A stretch of DNA of 64,000 nucleotides. Origin: Bacillus thuringiensis. GTDB lineage: Bacteria > Bacillota > Bacilli > Bacillales > Bacillaceae_G. Positions 1-9,148 of this stretch are shown here, one piece after another. A program made the translations under genes and the position numbers. The stretch spans positions 62,001 through 126,000 of the forward strand of contig NZ_JACYOF010000004.1 of assembly GCF_014932895.1 (NCBI RefSeq). The letters are read 5' to 3'. Each line of letters opens with the position of its first letter. The first letter of the stretch is position 1. The notes below the pieces were generated by a model. The model ran no database searches. It was not told where the DNA came from and saw only the letters and a program-made list of their open reading frames with translations.

Positions 1-1
1 A

Positions 2-469
2 CGAGAGCAATCAATAAAAGAAGAAGAGGTTGGCAAAGTTATACGCTCCATAGAGCCTGTCGTATTAAATCGAATTGAAATGAAGACAGAACATATTAAT
101 CGGATAAAAGAAGGATTTAGATGGGTATTCCAAGAAGGTGATGGAACTGGCGTGAAGTATTTCAAAAATGCGCCATATAAACCAGCAGGAAAGACAGGAA
201 CAGCTCAAACTGTATACGGTGGAGATGATCCAATTGGTAGAAATGCAAAAGGAGAACGTATGGAATGTTACAACTTAACATTAGTTGGATATGCTCCATA
301 TGATAATCCAGAAGTAGCATTTTCAGTAGTAGTTCCATGGCTTCATAATGATAAAAGTGGAATTAATTCTATAATTGGAAAGGAAGCTTTAGATGTATAC
401 TTTGATTTAAAACAGCAACGTATAAATGGTGAAGCTGCTAGTACAGATAGCTTGAATCAAAATTCGTAA
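2..469 (+). CDS. Penicillin-binding protein, C-terminal part (partial)
   Basis: This reading frame is already open at the window edge, so only the last ~155 residues are visible. The motif KTGTAQT is the KTG box of the penicillin-binding transpeptidase fold, which cross-links peptidoglycan outside the membrane. The following text (YNLTLVGYAPYDNPEVAFSV) is typical of the C-terminal part of class B PBPs of the PBP2/PbpA type. The SxxK and SxN motifs lie upstream of the window, so the exact class is inferred. A hairpin follows the stop and bla is the next gene. Confidence 0.85.
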   Translation, partial: REQSIKEEEVGKVIRSIEPVVLNRIEMKTEHINRIKEGFRWVFQEGDGTGVKYFKNAPYKPAGKTGTAQTVYGGDDPIGRNAKGERMECYNLTLVGYAPYDNPEVAFSVVVPWLHNDKSGINSIIGKEALDVYFDLKQQRINGEAASTDSLNQNS

Positions 470-546
470 AAATTGTGCACTTTTCTCAGGAGAAGAAACC
501 CTGTTTATATAAAAGCCTTTATAAGTTAAAGAAAAAGGAAGATTTG

Positions 547-588
547 AAATAAAAGATAGCAGCCATCATAGTTGCCATCTCTTATTTT
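547..588 (+). terminator. Intrinsic terminator after the PBP gene
   Basis: An imperfect inverted repeat (AAATAAAAGATAGCAGC against GTTGCCATCTCTTATTTT) ends in a T-rich stretch, 80 bases after the PBP stop. It separates the PBP from bla. Confidence 0.6.
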
Positions 589-705
589 GTTAATAACTCT
601 GATACTAGTTATAAAGTTTTTTAAGTTTATGGAACAAACTTGTTTCGTTGATTGTCTATTATGTGTACGTAAAAAAAGTGCTAAGAATTTGAAAGGAATG
701 ATATT

Positions 706-1626
706 TTGAAAAACAAGAGAATGCTAAAAATAGGAATATGCGTTGGTATATTAGGTTTAAGTCTTACAAGCCTAGAAACTTTTACAGGAGGGTCATTGCA
801 AGTTGAAGCGAAGGAAAAGACAGGACCAGTTAAACATAAAAATCAAGCGACATATCAAGAATTCTCTCAACTTGAGAAAAAATTTGATGCTCGATTAGGT
901 GTGTATGCTATTGATACTGGTACAAATCGAACAATTGCTTATCGACCTAATGAGCGGTTTGCCTTTGCATCAACTTACAAGGCTTTAGCAGCAGGGGTAT
1001 TGCTACAGCAAAACTCTATTGATAAGTTAAATGAAGTCATTAACTATACGAAAGACGACTTAGTGGAATATTCACCTGTTACAGAGAAACATGTAGATAC
1101 CGGAATGACACTAGGAGAAATCGCAGAAGCTGCTGTTCGATACAGTGATAATACTGCAGGGAACATTTTATTTCATAAAATAGGCGGACCTAAAGGATAT
1201 GAAAAAGCGCTTAGACAGATGGGAGATCGGGTTACTAAGGCTAATCGCTTTGAGACAGAGTTAAATGAGGCTATTCCAGGAGACATTCGTGACACTAGTA
1301 CAGCAAAAGCAATTGCTACGAATCTTAAGGATTTTACGGTCGGAAATGCGCTTTCAGCTCATAAACGTAAAATTCTTTCAGAGTGGATGAAAGGAAATGC
1401 TACAGGAGACAAACTTATTCGTGCAGGCGTACCAACTGACTGGGAAGTGGGAGATAAATCTGGTGCTGGAAGTTACGGGACACGAAATGACATTGCTATC
1501 GTTTGGCCGCCTAATAGAGCACCTATTATCATCACAATTTTATCCAGTAGAGATGAGAAAGAAGCTACCTATGATAATCAACTAATTGCAGAGGCAACTG
1601 AAGTTATAGTCAATGCTCTTAGGTGA
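706..1626 (+). CDS. bla: Class A beta-lactamase (Bla1 type)
   Basis: A secreted or membrane-associated serine beta-lactamase of 306 residues that hydrolyses penicillins. All class A landmarks are present: STYK (nucleophile Ser, ~residue 90), SDN in RYSDNTAGN (~150), the omega-loop Glu in ETELN (~185) and KSG in GDKSGAGSYGT (~250). The N-terminus has basic residues and a hydrophobic stretch (IGICVGILGLSLTSL) typical of a signal or lipid-anchor region. Translation probably starts at the TTG preceded by GAAAGGAATG. It closely resembles the chromosomal bla1 of the B. cereus group. No BlaI/BlaR regulators are adjacent. Confidence 0.95.
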   Translation: MKNKRMLKIGICVGILGLSLTSLETFTGGSLQVEAKEKTGPVKHKNQATYQEFSQLEKKFDARLGVYAIDTGTNRTIAYRPNERFAFASTYKALAAGVLLQQNSIDKLNEVINYTKDDLVEYSPVTEKHVDTGMTLGEIAEAAVRYSDNTAGNILFHKIGGPKGYEKALRQMGDRVTKANRFETELNEAIPGDIRDTSTAKAIATNLKDFTVGNALSAHKRKILSEWMKGNATGDKLIRAGVPTDWEVGDKSGAGSYGTRNDIAIVWPPNRAPIIITILSSRDEKEATYDNQLIAEATEVIVNALR

Positions 1627-1681
1627 TAATATCTTAGTTTTCGCATTTCTTAACCTGATGTTATTGAAAGTATAAAATTAG

Positions 1682-1718
1682 AAAACGATTCTTTTTCGTG
1701 TGAAAAGAATCGTTTTTG
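1682..1718 (+). terminator. Intrinsic terminator after bla
   Basis: A perfect 14-bp stem (AAAACGATTCTTTT / AAAAGAATCGTTTT) with a 7-base loop and a trailing T run. Confidence 0.85.
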
Positions 1719-1756
1719 TATTCTTATTAAAAGAATAAAAGTGAAAATATAATAGT

Positions 1757-2205
1757 TTAGAGAAAGAATTGAACAAAAACCATGTCTCTATTTTAAGAGA
1801 TGAACATGTAATACTACAAAAAGACGACAGAAAATAAACTTGTTAGGTATTGATGATCCTAAATTTGTTAATGGAAACCGTGATGAAAGAACGATTGTAA
1901 AAGCGAAAATTGAAATGCAGCCAGATAGTTATAATGTATTACTATCCTATAGGTCTAAATTTATTGAGGAGTATACTGATGAGCGAATAGATTTAGTTTT
2001 ATTGGGACACGCTCATGGTGGGAAAATTAGGTTATCATTTATCGGCGGATTAGTAGCTCCAAATCAAGGTGTTTTACCTAAATATACAGCGGGTTTATAT
2101 GAAGAACAAAATACATCTATGGTGGTTAGTAGAGGATTAGGCAATAGTATCATTCTGCAAAGAATTTTTAATAAGTCAGAAATTGTAGTTGTACAGCTAA
2201 ATTAA
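1757..2205 (+). pseudogene. Metallophosphoesterase remnant
   Basis: The C-terminal half of a calcineurin-like metallophosphoesterase is recognisable: LLGIDDPKF and the metal-binding GHAHGG motif are intact. The first ~half, with the DxH and GNH(D/E) motifs, is missing. From 1757 the text LEKELNKNHVSILRDEHVIL can be read, but this frame stops at TAA (1835-1837) and the rest continues in another frame, consistent with loss of one A in an A run. Without its N-terminal metal ligands it should be inactive. Confidence 0.75.
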
Positions 2206-2421
2206 ACTGTACGATTTTTTTATGTAAAAAATGAGTAAAGGAGCTTTATTTATTTTGTACAAGTTTACATTACAATTTTGTTAAAAATTTTCTACGTTAC
2301 ATAAAGTAACAAAATTTGACCCGAAGTGTTTGTTATAGTGTAAATAATCAAAAAACTTAAAAATTAGTCGAGTGAAAAGTGTGATATGAAATTCATGTAA
2401 AAAACATAAAGGGGTGTACAC

Positions 2422-2673
2422 ATGCATAAAGAATTTGAAATTGAAGAGTATACGGCGATAGAGGAACAAATTCATTACTATTGTAAATGTTTATTAGTCA
2501 GCCATCCTGATCAAATAATAAAGTACTTAGAAAAAAGATTAGAAAAATATGCAGAAACATTACAATATGCACATTTATATCCCGATACAGTTATTTTACC
2601 GTTACAGCAATTAGTCATCGAATATTCTTTAGACGTTGCTAGAATTAGGAAGTATATGAATTTAAAAACATAA
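2422..2673 (+). CDS. Small hypothetical protein, 83 aa
   Basis: Not recognised. It starts with ATG after AAAGGGGTG and is predicted helical and acidic, rich in Glu, Tyr and Leu (EEQIHYYCKCLL, YLEKRLEKYAETLQY). It has no membrane segment or signal peptide. It is a single-gene unit with a long AT-rich upstream region and a strong hairpin 20 bases after the stop, which supports it being a real gene. Confidence 0.65.
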   Translation: MHKEFEIEEYTAIEEQIHYYCKCLLVSHPDQIIKYLEKRLEKYAETLQYAHLYPDTVILPLQQLVIEYSLDVARIRKYMNLKT

Positions 2674-2693
2674 AGACAGATGTATAGTTAAAA

Positions 2694-2745
2694 TGAAACA
2701 GAGTCGACTTTAAGAAAAAAACATTCTAATGTCGACTCTGTTTCA
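2694..2745. terminator. Long perfect inverted repeat, probable terminator
   Basis: TGAAACAGAGTCGAC at 2694-2708 is repeated exactly in inverse at 2731-2745, with a 22-base A-rich loop. It follows the 83-aa gene and precedes the ABC exporter promoter. There is no long T run on the plus strand, so it may be a weak or factor-assisted terminator. Confidence 0.55.
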
Positions 2746-2788
2746 TTGTTTGAAGTATTAATTGAAAATAAATAGTAATCAATGAAGT

Positions 2789-2833
2789 TTGACATATAAT
2801 TTTGCAAGAGTAGAATAAAAGTGAGTACTCACT
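2789..2833 (+). promoter_or_regulatory. Promoter and TetR-type operator of the ABC exporter operon
   Basis: TTGACA (2789-2794) and TAGAAT (2811-2816) are spaced by 16 bases. Immediately downstream lies the perfect 14-bp palindrome AGTGAGTACTCACT (2820-2833), over the expected transcription start. A TetR-family regulator closes the same operon, so autorepression through this site is the obvious inference. Confidence 0.7.
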
Positions 2834-2858
2834 CATTTTATAAAAAGGGGGATAATAC

Positions 2859-3584
2859 GTGGAACAACCTTCAATTATTTTACGGACTGTATCAAAAAGT
2901 TTTGGGAAAAAAGAAGTTTTGCATAATCTTTCATTGCAAGTTGAAAAAGCAGAGATTTTTGGTTTAGTTGGACCTTCTGGATCAGGAAAAACGACACTTA
3001 TTAAAATGATTGCAGGTATTAATGAAGCAACGAAAGGTGAAGTACTTGTTTTCAATTCTAACATGCCAAGTTTAAATGAAATGAAAAGAATTGGATATAT
3101 GGCTCAGGCTGACGCATTATACGAAGAACTGTCCGCATACGAAAATGCAGATTTTATTGCAACAATGTATGGGTTAAAGGGAAAGCATAAAAGGGCAAGA
3201 ATCGAAGAGGTTTTTGAACTTGTACAATTATCACAACATATGAAAAAACAGGTACAGCATTTTTCTGGTGGTATGAAAAAGCGCCTATCGCTCGCTATCG
3301 CACTCCTTCATGAACCAGAAATATTAATACTAGATGAACCAACAGTTGGAATAGATCCGCTACTTCGAAAATCCATTTGGGAGAAGTTTTATGATCTTAA
3401 AAGGAAAGGCACAACCATTATTGTAACAACGCACATTATGGATGAAGCTGAATTTTGTGAGCGTCTAGGTTTGATTAGAGAAGGAAAATTAGTTGCGATT
3501 GGAACAACTGAGGAATTGAAAAAACGTGTATCATCAGGACGAATTGAAGATGTCTTTTTGTTAGAAGAGGTGATTGAATCGTGA
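2859..3584 (+). CDS. ABC transporter ATP-binding protein
   Basis: A 241-residue ABC ATPase with Walker A GPSGSGKT (~residues 38-45), signature FSGGMKKR (~135), Walker B ILILDEP (~155) and the switch His in TTHIMDEAE. It is a one-domain subunit of the ABC-2 export class (drug/natamycin/multidrug type), energising the permease encoded next. It starts at GTG behind AAAAAGGGGG. Its end overlaps the permease start by 4 bases (GTGA), indicating translational coupling. The substrate cannot be told from the sequence. Confidence 0.92.
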   Translation: MEQPSIILRTVSKSFGKKEVLHNLSLQVEKAEIFGLVGPSGSGKTTLIKMIAGINEATKGEVLVFNSNMPSLNEMKRIGYMAQADALYEELSAYENADFIATMYGLKGKHKRARIEEVFELVQLSQHMKKQVQHFSGGMKKRLSLAIALLHEPEILILDEPTVGIDPLLRKSIWEKFYDLKRKGTTIIVTTHIMDEAEFCERLGLIREGKLVAIGTTEELKKRVSSGRIEDVFLLEEVIES

Positions 3585-4600
3585 GAGTTAATGGTGTAAT
3601 CATTCGTATTATTCGTCAATTTTTTCGAGATAAACGTTCGTTAGCTATGATGTTTGGAGCACCAATGTTATTACTTTGGCTATTGTCCCTTGTGTTTACA
3701 CAAAAAGATTATATACCACATATTGCTGTAGTGGATGTACCTACTTCAATAGTAGCAGCAATGAAAAATCAAGAAGCATCAATTTATGAATATAGCAAAG
3801 AAAAGGCATATTCTGAATTAGAAAAGCAAAAAGTGGATGCAGTGATCCATGTAGAGAATGGAAAAATGAATCTATTATTAGAAGGAAGTGATTCATCCAA
3901 AAATCGTGCTGTACTCCAAGTATTGCAAAAGAGCACAGAAAAGAATGATGCATTGATTGTGAAACCTGAAGTGAAATATTTACATGGATCTAAAGACTTT
4001 ACGATGTTTGATGGGCTTGGTCCCGTATTAATTGGTTTCTTTACATTTTTCTTTGTATTCATATTATCAGGAGTATCTTTCGTAAGAGAGCGTTTAAGTG
4101 GTACTTTAGAAAGATTATTGTCCACTCCGGTAAGAAGATGGGAAATAGTCGCCGGATATATTATTGGTTTTGGAATCTTTGCATTTATACAATCTATTAT
4201 TATTGTAAGTTTTTCAGTTTATATTTTAGACTTATATGTTGCTGGCTCTCTATGGCTAACGCTACTTACTACATGTATGTTATCTTTAACTGCACTAACG
4301 TTAGGTACCTTTTTATCGGCATACGCTAATAATGAATTCCAAATGATACAGTTTATACCACTTGTTATCGTGCCACAAATCTTCTTTTCTGGGTTATTCC
4401 CGATTGAATCTATGAACAAGTGGCTACAAATGTTGGGAAAACTATTTCCACTCACATATGGTGCTGACGCAATGAGACAAGTAATGATTCGAAATCAAGG
4501 ATTTTCAGAGATTGCTTTAGATCTTACTGTTTTACTTCTTTTTTCACTATTATTTGCAGTAGGAAATGTATTTGCTTTAAAGAAACATCGCAAAATATAA
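3581..4600 (+). CDS. ABC-2 type transporter permease
   Basis: A 339-residue membrane protein: one N-terminal membrane helix (~residues 22-40), a large extracellular domain (~45-145) and five C-terminal hydrophobic helices, the standard ABC-2 permease layout. The motif RERLSGTLERLLSTPV before the second helix is typical of the family. It is coupled to the ATPase upstream and followed 24 bases later by the tetR-type gene, giving a self-regulated exporter operon. Confidence 0.9.
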   Translation: MRVNGVIIRIIRQFFRDKRSLAMMFGAPMLLLWLLSLVFTQKDYIPHIAVVDVPTSIVAAMKNQEASIYEYSKEKAYSELEKQKVDAVIHVENGKMNLLLEGSDSSKNRAVLQVLQKSTEKNDALIVKPEVKYLHGSKDFTMFDGLGPVLIGFFTFFFVFILSGVSFVRERLSGTLERLLSTPVRRWEIVAGYIIGFGIFAFIQSIIIVSFSVYILDLYVAGSLWLTLLTTCMLSLTALTLGTFLSAYANNEFQMIQFIPLVIVPQIFFSGLFPIESMNKWLQMLGKLFPLTYGADAMRQVMIRNQGFSEIALDLTVLLLFSLLFAVGNVFALKKHRKI

Positions 4601-4624
4601 TGATGGAAAAAAGGAGCTATATAA

Positions 4625-5278
4625 ATGGAGAAAGATTGGCTTGAAGAATTAGTTTCTGCAACAAATACTGATAAACGTAATGAACGTCAAATGCGTATTT
4701 TAGAGGCAGCTGTTGATATGTTTGGAGAAAAAGGATATGCTTCAACTTCAACAAGCGAAATTGCAAAGCGTGCTGGTGTAGCGGAAGGAACAATCTTCCG
4801 CTACTATAAAACGAAAAAAGATTTACTGCTAGCGGTCGTCATGCCAACTTTAACAAAGTTCGCTGCACCATTTTTCATACAAACCTTCGCTAAAGAAATA
4901 TTTAAAATGGATTATAAATCATATGAAGGATTTTTAAGGGTTGTAATCCATAATAGGTTTGAATTTGCCAAAACACATTTTCCAATGATAAAAATATTAA
5001 TTCAAGAAGTACCATTTCAACCAGAGTTAAAAAGTGAAATACAACAATTAGTAGAAATAGAACTACTTTCACATTTTAAAAAGATGATTGTAAAGTTTCA
5101 AGAAGAAGGTGAAATTATTGAGATGCCACCTTCTTCTGTATTACGACTTACTTTATCAGCGGTATTAGGGTTTCTCTTAACACGTTTTTTATTATTGCCT
5201 GAAGAAAAATGGGATGATGAAATGGAAATTGACAATACGATTCAATTTATATTGTACGGATTAACGCCACGGAGGTAA
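4625..5278 (+). CDS. TetR/AcrR family regulator
   Basis: A 217-residue TetR-type repressor with the N-terminal helix-turn-helix at ~residues 22-66 (RILEAAVDMFGEKGYAST ... GVAEGTIFRYYKTKKDLL). The remainder is the helical ligand-binding and dimer domain, too variable to name a ligand. ATG behind AAAAAGGAG. It is the last gene of the ABC exporter operon and likely binds the palindrome at 2820-2833, being relieved by the exported compound. Confidence 0.9.
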   Translation: MEKDWLEELVSATNTDKRNERQMRILEAAVDMFGEKGYASTSTSEIAKRAGVAEGTIFRYYKTKKDLLLAVVMPTLTKFAAPFFIQTFAKEIFKMDYKSYEGFLRVVIHNRFEFAKTHFPMIKILIQEVPFQPELKSEIQQLVEIELLSHFKKMIVKFQEEGEIIEMPPSSVLRLTLSAVLGFLLTRFLLLPEEKWDDEMEIDNTIQFILYGLTPRR

Positions 5279-5287
5279 TGTGATGTC

Positions 5288-6170
5288 TGTCGGTATAATG
5301 GATAGGTGATTCCAGATATAACAATTCGAAACTTGCAGCCATTTGTTACGTTTCTACCTGTTTGTCCAGAAGTAGAGATTGGTTTAGGGATTCCCCGCGA
5401 AACGATCCGAATTGTAGAAGAAAATGGTGTGCATAGGCTCGTACAACCGTCGACAAGAGAAGACACAATTGAAAGAATGGAACAATTTTCAAATGGATTT
5501 TTACAAACACTCCCTGATGTTGACGGTTTTATTTTTAAGAATTGTTCGCCAAGTTACGGAACTCGTGATGTGAAAATATATTCTGGTTTGGAAAAAGGAA
5601 AATGAACTGGGGTATTTGGTGAAGCGGTATTAAAAATTTTTTCGCATTTTCCTATTGAAGAAGAAGGTAGATTGTCGAATTTTATTATTAGAGAGCATTT
5701 CTTTACAAGATTGTTTACAATCGCGCATTACAAAATGATTATACATACTAAAAATATGAAAGAACTCGTAGCATTTCAGTCAGATAATAAATATTTATTT
5801 ATGGCATATAATCAGGTGAAACAAAGAGAATTAGGGTGTATTATTGCAAATCATAAAAGTGGAACTATTGAAGTTATATTTAATAACTATGAGAAGACTT
5901 TAATCCCCCCGCTATACATCGAATGTAAATGTATGCGAGTACATTTTCGGATATTTTAAAACAAAGCTAAAAAAACAAGAAAAAGCTCATTTTTTAGAAC
6001 TGCTAAACAAGTATGTAATGAAGAAAATACCATTTAGCAGTTTGCTTGCTGTTTTAAAATCGTGGACCCTTCGATTTGGTGATAAGTATTTATTGCGACA
6101 AACATATTTTGAACCATATCCTGAGGCGTTAGTAGAAATTTCAGATTCCGAAAAAGGTAGAGGTTATTGA
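5288..6170 (+). pseudogene. Decayed DUF523-DUF1722 (YbgA-like) gene
   Basis: The frame from CRYNG (5288) reads a DUF523 domain (VTFLPVCPEVEIGLGIPRE, FIFKNCSPSYG), then a DUF1722 domain (FFTRLFTIAHYKMIIHTKN, LLRQTYFEPYPEAL). The N-terminus is missing. Codon 5303-5305 is TAG, 5603-5605 is TGA in the same frame, and a frameshift lies between ~5900 and 5949, after which the protein continues in another frame to 6168-6170. At least three inactivating changes make it a clear pseudogene. Confidence 0.85.
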
Positions 6171-6193
6171 ACAAAAAAATACATAATTCGACA

Positions 6194-6237
6194 AAAAAAC
6201 TCCTATGTTGTTGTAGAACAATGTAGGAATTTTTTTG
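6194..6237 (+). terminator. Probable intrinsic terminator
   Basis: CCTATGTTGTT / AACAATGTAGG (two mismatches) is preceded by A7 and followed by T7, so it could act on either strand. Confidence 0.6.
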
Positions 6238-6386
6238 TGCATTAGTACAGAATCTGTTTTAAAATTAAGTTATGACAGAATTGTAGCAATTATCTAACTA
6301 ATATTCTTGTCTTTTAAGTAGGAACGTTTGTAGTACAAACTCGCACGCTGTCGAAACTCAATATTCGATAAGGGGTGTGTAGCGGA

Positions 6387-7532
6387 ATGGAATTTACTCT
6401 AACTCGCGAAAAACAAATGATTAAAGAAATGGTACGTGACTTTGCTGAAAAGGAAATTGCACCGAAAGCTGTGTATTATGACAAGACTGCAGAGTTTCCA
6501 TATGAAACATTTCAAAAAATGGGCGAACTAGGATTATTAGGCATCCCATTCCCAGAAGAGTATGGAGGTTCAGGTGGCGATACAGTATCGTACGCGTTAG
6601 CAGTTGAAGAAATTGGTCGCGCTTGTGGTGGTACAGGCTTAAGCTATGCTGCAACAATTTCATTAGGTGCTTCTCCAATTTATTATTTCGGTACAGAAGA
6701 ACAGAAACAAAAGTATTTAGTTCCAATGGCGTCAGGTAAAACATTAGGTGCATTCGGATTAACAGAGCCGAACGCTGGATCTGATGCAGGCGGCACACAA
6801 ACGAAAGCGGTATTAGATGGAGATGAGTATGTAATAAGTGGAGAAAAGTGTTGGATTACAAATGCAGAGTATGCAAATACAATTATTGTAACCGCTGTTA
6901 ACGGGGTTGAAGAGAATGGTAGAAAGCGCATTTCTGCATTTATCGTGCCTACTACGAGTGAAGGATTAACGATTTCTAGTCCTTACGATAAGATGGGCGT
7001 TCGCGCTTCTAATACTTGTGAAATCGTACTTGATGGTGTGCGTGTACCGAAAGAAAATATTCTTGGTGATGTAAATAAAGGTTTTAAACAATTTTTATAT
7101 ACACTTGATGGAGGACGTATTTCAATCGCAGCTTTAGCTGTTGGTATTGCGCAATCTGCATTTGAACGTGCACTGCAATATGCGAAAGAGCGTCAACAAT
7201 TTGGAAAGTCAATCTCTAATTTCCAAGCGATTCAATTTAAATTAGCTGATATGGCGACTGAAGTAGAGCTAGCGCGTAATTTAGTACATAAAGCAGCTTG
7301 GTTAAAAGATAACGATAAACCTTTCGGTAAAGAAGCGGCAATGGCAAAATTGTTTGCATCTGAAGCAGCAAGCCGTATTGCGAATCAAGCAGTACAAATT
7401 CATGGTGGATATGGCTATATGCGTGAATATGAAGTTGAACGACATATTCGTGATGCAAAACTATTAGAAATTGGTGAAGGAACTTCTGAAATTCAACGTC
7501 TCGTAATTGCTAGACATTTAGGATGTAGATAA
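6387..7532 (+). CDS. yngJ: Acyl-CoA dehydrogenase (short/branched chain, isovaleryl-CoA type)
   Basis: An FAD flavoenzyme of 381 residues that introduces the alpha,beta double bond in an acyl-CoA. FGLTEPNAGSDAGG (~residue 128) and the C-terminal IHGGYGYMREYEVERHIRDAK with the catalytic-region Glu, then IGEGTSEIQ, are acyl-CoA dehydrogenase signatures. Start chosen at ATG 6387, ten bases after AAGGGG; a GTG twelve bases upstream lies inside that site. First gene of a co-directional operon with a biotin carboxylase, HMG-CoA lyase and carboxyltransferase, which points to leucine breakdown through isovaleryl-CoA. Symbol follows the B. subtilis orthologous cluster. Confidence 0.9.
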   Translation: MEFTLTREKQMIKEMVRDFAEKEIAPKAVYYDKTAEFPYETFQKMGELGLLGIPFPEEYGGSGGDTVSYALAVEEIGRACGGTGLSYAATISLGASPIYYFGTEEQKQKYLVPMASGKTLGAFGLTEPNAGSDAGGTQTKAVLDGDEYVISGEKCWITNAEYANTIIVTAVNGVEENGRKRISAFIVPTTSEGLTISSPYDKMGVRASNTCEIVLDGVRVPKENILGDVNKGFKQFLYTLDGGRISIAALAVGIAQSAFERALQYAKERQQFGKSISNFQAIQFKLADMATEVELARNLVHKAAWLKDNDKPFGKEAAMAKLFASEAASRIANQAVQIHGGYGYMREYEVERHIRDAKLLEIGEGTSEIQRLVIARHLGCR

Positions 7533-7547
7533 AAAGGAGGAATCACT

Positions 7548-8885
7548 ATGTTTCAAAAAATATTAATTGCGAATCGCGGGGAAATCGCGGTACGTATTAT
7601 GAAAACTTGTCAAAAACTTGGCATTCGTACTGTCGCGATTTATTCAGAAGCAGATGAAAATGCACTTCATGTAAAAATGGCAAATGAAGCTTACTTAGTA
7701 GGTGGACCACGTGTTCAAGAAAGTTATTTAAACCTTGAAAAGATTATTGAAATAGCTAAGAAGACAAGTGCAGAAGCAATCCATCCGGGTTACGGATTAT
7801 TATCAGAGAATCCAACTTTTCCGATTCGCTGTAAAGAAGAAGGAATCGTATTTATCGGTCCATCAGAAGAAATCATTACGAAGATGGGAAGTAAAATTGA
7901 ATCACGTATCGCAATGCAAGCAGCAGATGTTCCAGTAGTTCCAGGTATTACTACAAATATTGAAACTGCTGAAGAAGCAATTGAAATTGCGAAACAAATT
8001 GGTTATCCATTAATGCTTAAGGCATCCGCAGGTGGCGGAGGCATTGGAATGCAGTTGATGGAAACTGAGCAAACGCTCACCAAAGCATTTGAAAGTAACA
8101 AAACAAGAGCACAAAATTTCTTTGGTAACGGAGAAATGTATTTAGAGCGCTATATAGCAGACGCACATCATATTGAAATTCAGCTTTTAGCAGATACACA
8201 TGGTAACACAGTGTATTTATGGGAACGTGAATGTTCCGTACAGCGTCGAAATCAAAAAGTAATTGAAGAAGCGCCTTCACCATTTTTAGATGAAGATACC
8301 AGAAAAGCAATGGGAGAAGTTGCTGTACAAGCTGCTAAAGCACTTGGTTATACAAATGCAGGTACAGTTGAGTTTCTTGTAGATGATCAGAAAAACTTCT
8401 ATTTCTTAGAAATGAATACGAGATTACAAGTAGAGCATCCAGTTACGGAAGAAATTACTGGGTTAGACCTTGTTGAGCAACAACTACTTATCGCATATGG
8501 TGAGAAACTTTCATTTACACAGGATGATGTAAAACGTAGTGGTCATGCCATTGAGGCTCGTATTTATGCAGAGGATCCGAAAACATTCTTCCCATCGCCA
8601 GGAAAAATTACAGATTTAACATTACCGTCAAATGTACGTATCGATCACTTCTTAGAAAATCATGTAACAATCACACCTTTCTATGATCCGATGATTGCGA
8701 AAGTTATTGCTCATGGTGAAACTCGTGAAGAAGCAATTTTGAAATTACATGATGCTTTAGAAGAATTAAAAGTAGAAGGTATTAAAACGAACACGCCAAT
8801 GCTATTGCAAGTATTAGAAGACGAAGTGTTCAAAGATGGCATTTATACAACAGGTTTTGTAACAAAACAACTTGTTAAAAAATAA
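7548..8885 (+). CDS. yngH: Biotin carboxylase subunit of an acyl-CoA carboxylase
   Basis: A 445-residue ATP-grasp biotin carboxylase, which carboxylates the biotin carried by the next protein. It opens with FQKILIANRGEIAVRI, has the Gly-rich ATP loop KASAGGGGIGMQ (~160) and the signature EMNTRLQVEHPVTE (~285). ATG behind AAAAAGGAGG, 15 bases after the dehydrogenase. Beside the single-subunit carboxyltransferase and HMG-CoA lyase it best fits a methylcrotonyl-CoA carboxylase rather than housekeeping AccC; propionyl-CoA remains possible. Confidence 0.9.
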   Translation: MFQKILIANRGEIAVRIMKTCQKLGIRTVAIYSEADENALHVKMANEAYLVGGPRVQESYLNLEKIIEIAKKTSAEAIHPGYGLLSENPTFPIRCKEEGIVFIGPSEEIITKMGSKIESRIAMQAADVPVVPGITTNIETAEEAIEIAKQIGYPLMLKASAGGGGIGMQLMETEQTLTKAFESNKTRAQNFFGNGEMYLERYIADAHHIEIQLLADTHGNTVYLWERECSVQRRNQKVIEEAPSPFLDEDTRKAMGEVAVQAAKALGYTNAGTVEFLVDDQKNFYFLEMNTRLQVEHPVTEEITGLDLVEQQLLIAYGEKLSFTQDDVKRSGHAIEARIYAEDPKTFFPSPGKITDLTLPSNVRIDHFLENHVTITPFYDPMIAKVIAHGETREEAILKLHDALEELKVEGIKTNTPMLLQVLEDEVFKDGIYTTGFVTKQLVKK

Positions 8886-8911
8886 GATTTAACAATACTA
8901 AGGGGGAAAAA

Positions 8912-9127
8912 ATGATGACGAAAGTATATGCATCGATGGCAGGAAACGTTTGGAAGATTGTTGTAGGAGTAGGAGATACAGTAGAGGAAGAGCAGGATGT
9001 CGTCATTTTGGAATCTATGAAAATGGAAATTCCAATCATTTCAGAAGAAGCAGGAACTGTAATGAAAATTAACGTACAAGAAGGCGACTTTGTAAATGAA
9101 GGAGATGTATTACTAGAAATTGAATAG
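8912..9127 (+). CDS. yngHB: Biotin carrier protein (biotin/lipoyl attachment domain)
   Basis: A 71-residue free-standing biotinyl domain. ESMKMEIP carries the Lys that is biotinylated (MKM motif, ~residue 38). It lacks the Pro/Ala-rich linker of AccB and so is the mobile carrier between the neighbouring biotin carboxylase and carboxyltransferase. Two adjacent ATG codons (8912, 8915) follow AGGGGG; either may start. Confidence 0.92.
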   Translation: MMTKVYASMAGNVWKIVVGVGDTVEEEQDVVILESMKMEIPIISEEAGTVMKINVQEGDFVNEGDVLLEIE

Positions 9128-9148
9128 GGAGATATAGGGGGAAGCGAA

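Noticed and set aside
6421-6798. 125-codon open frame opposite the acyl-CoA dehydrogenase
   Set aside because: Antisense shadow of a conserved enzyme gene.
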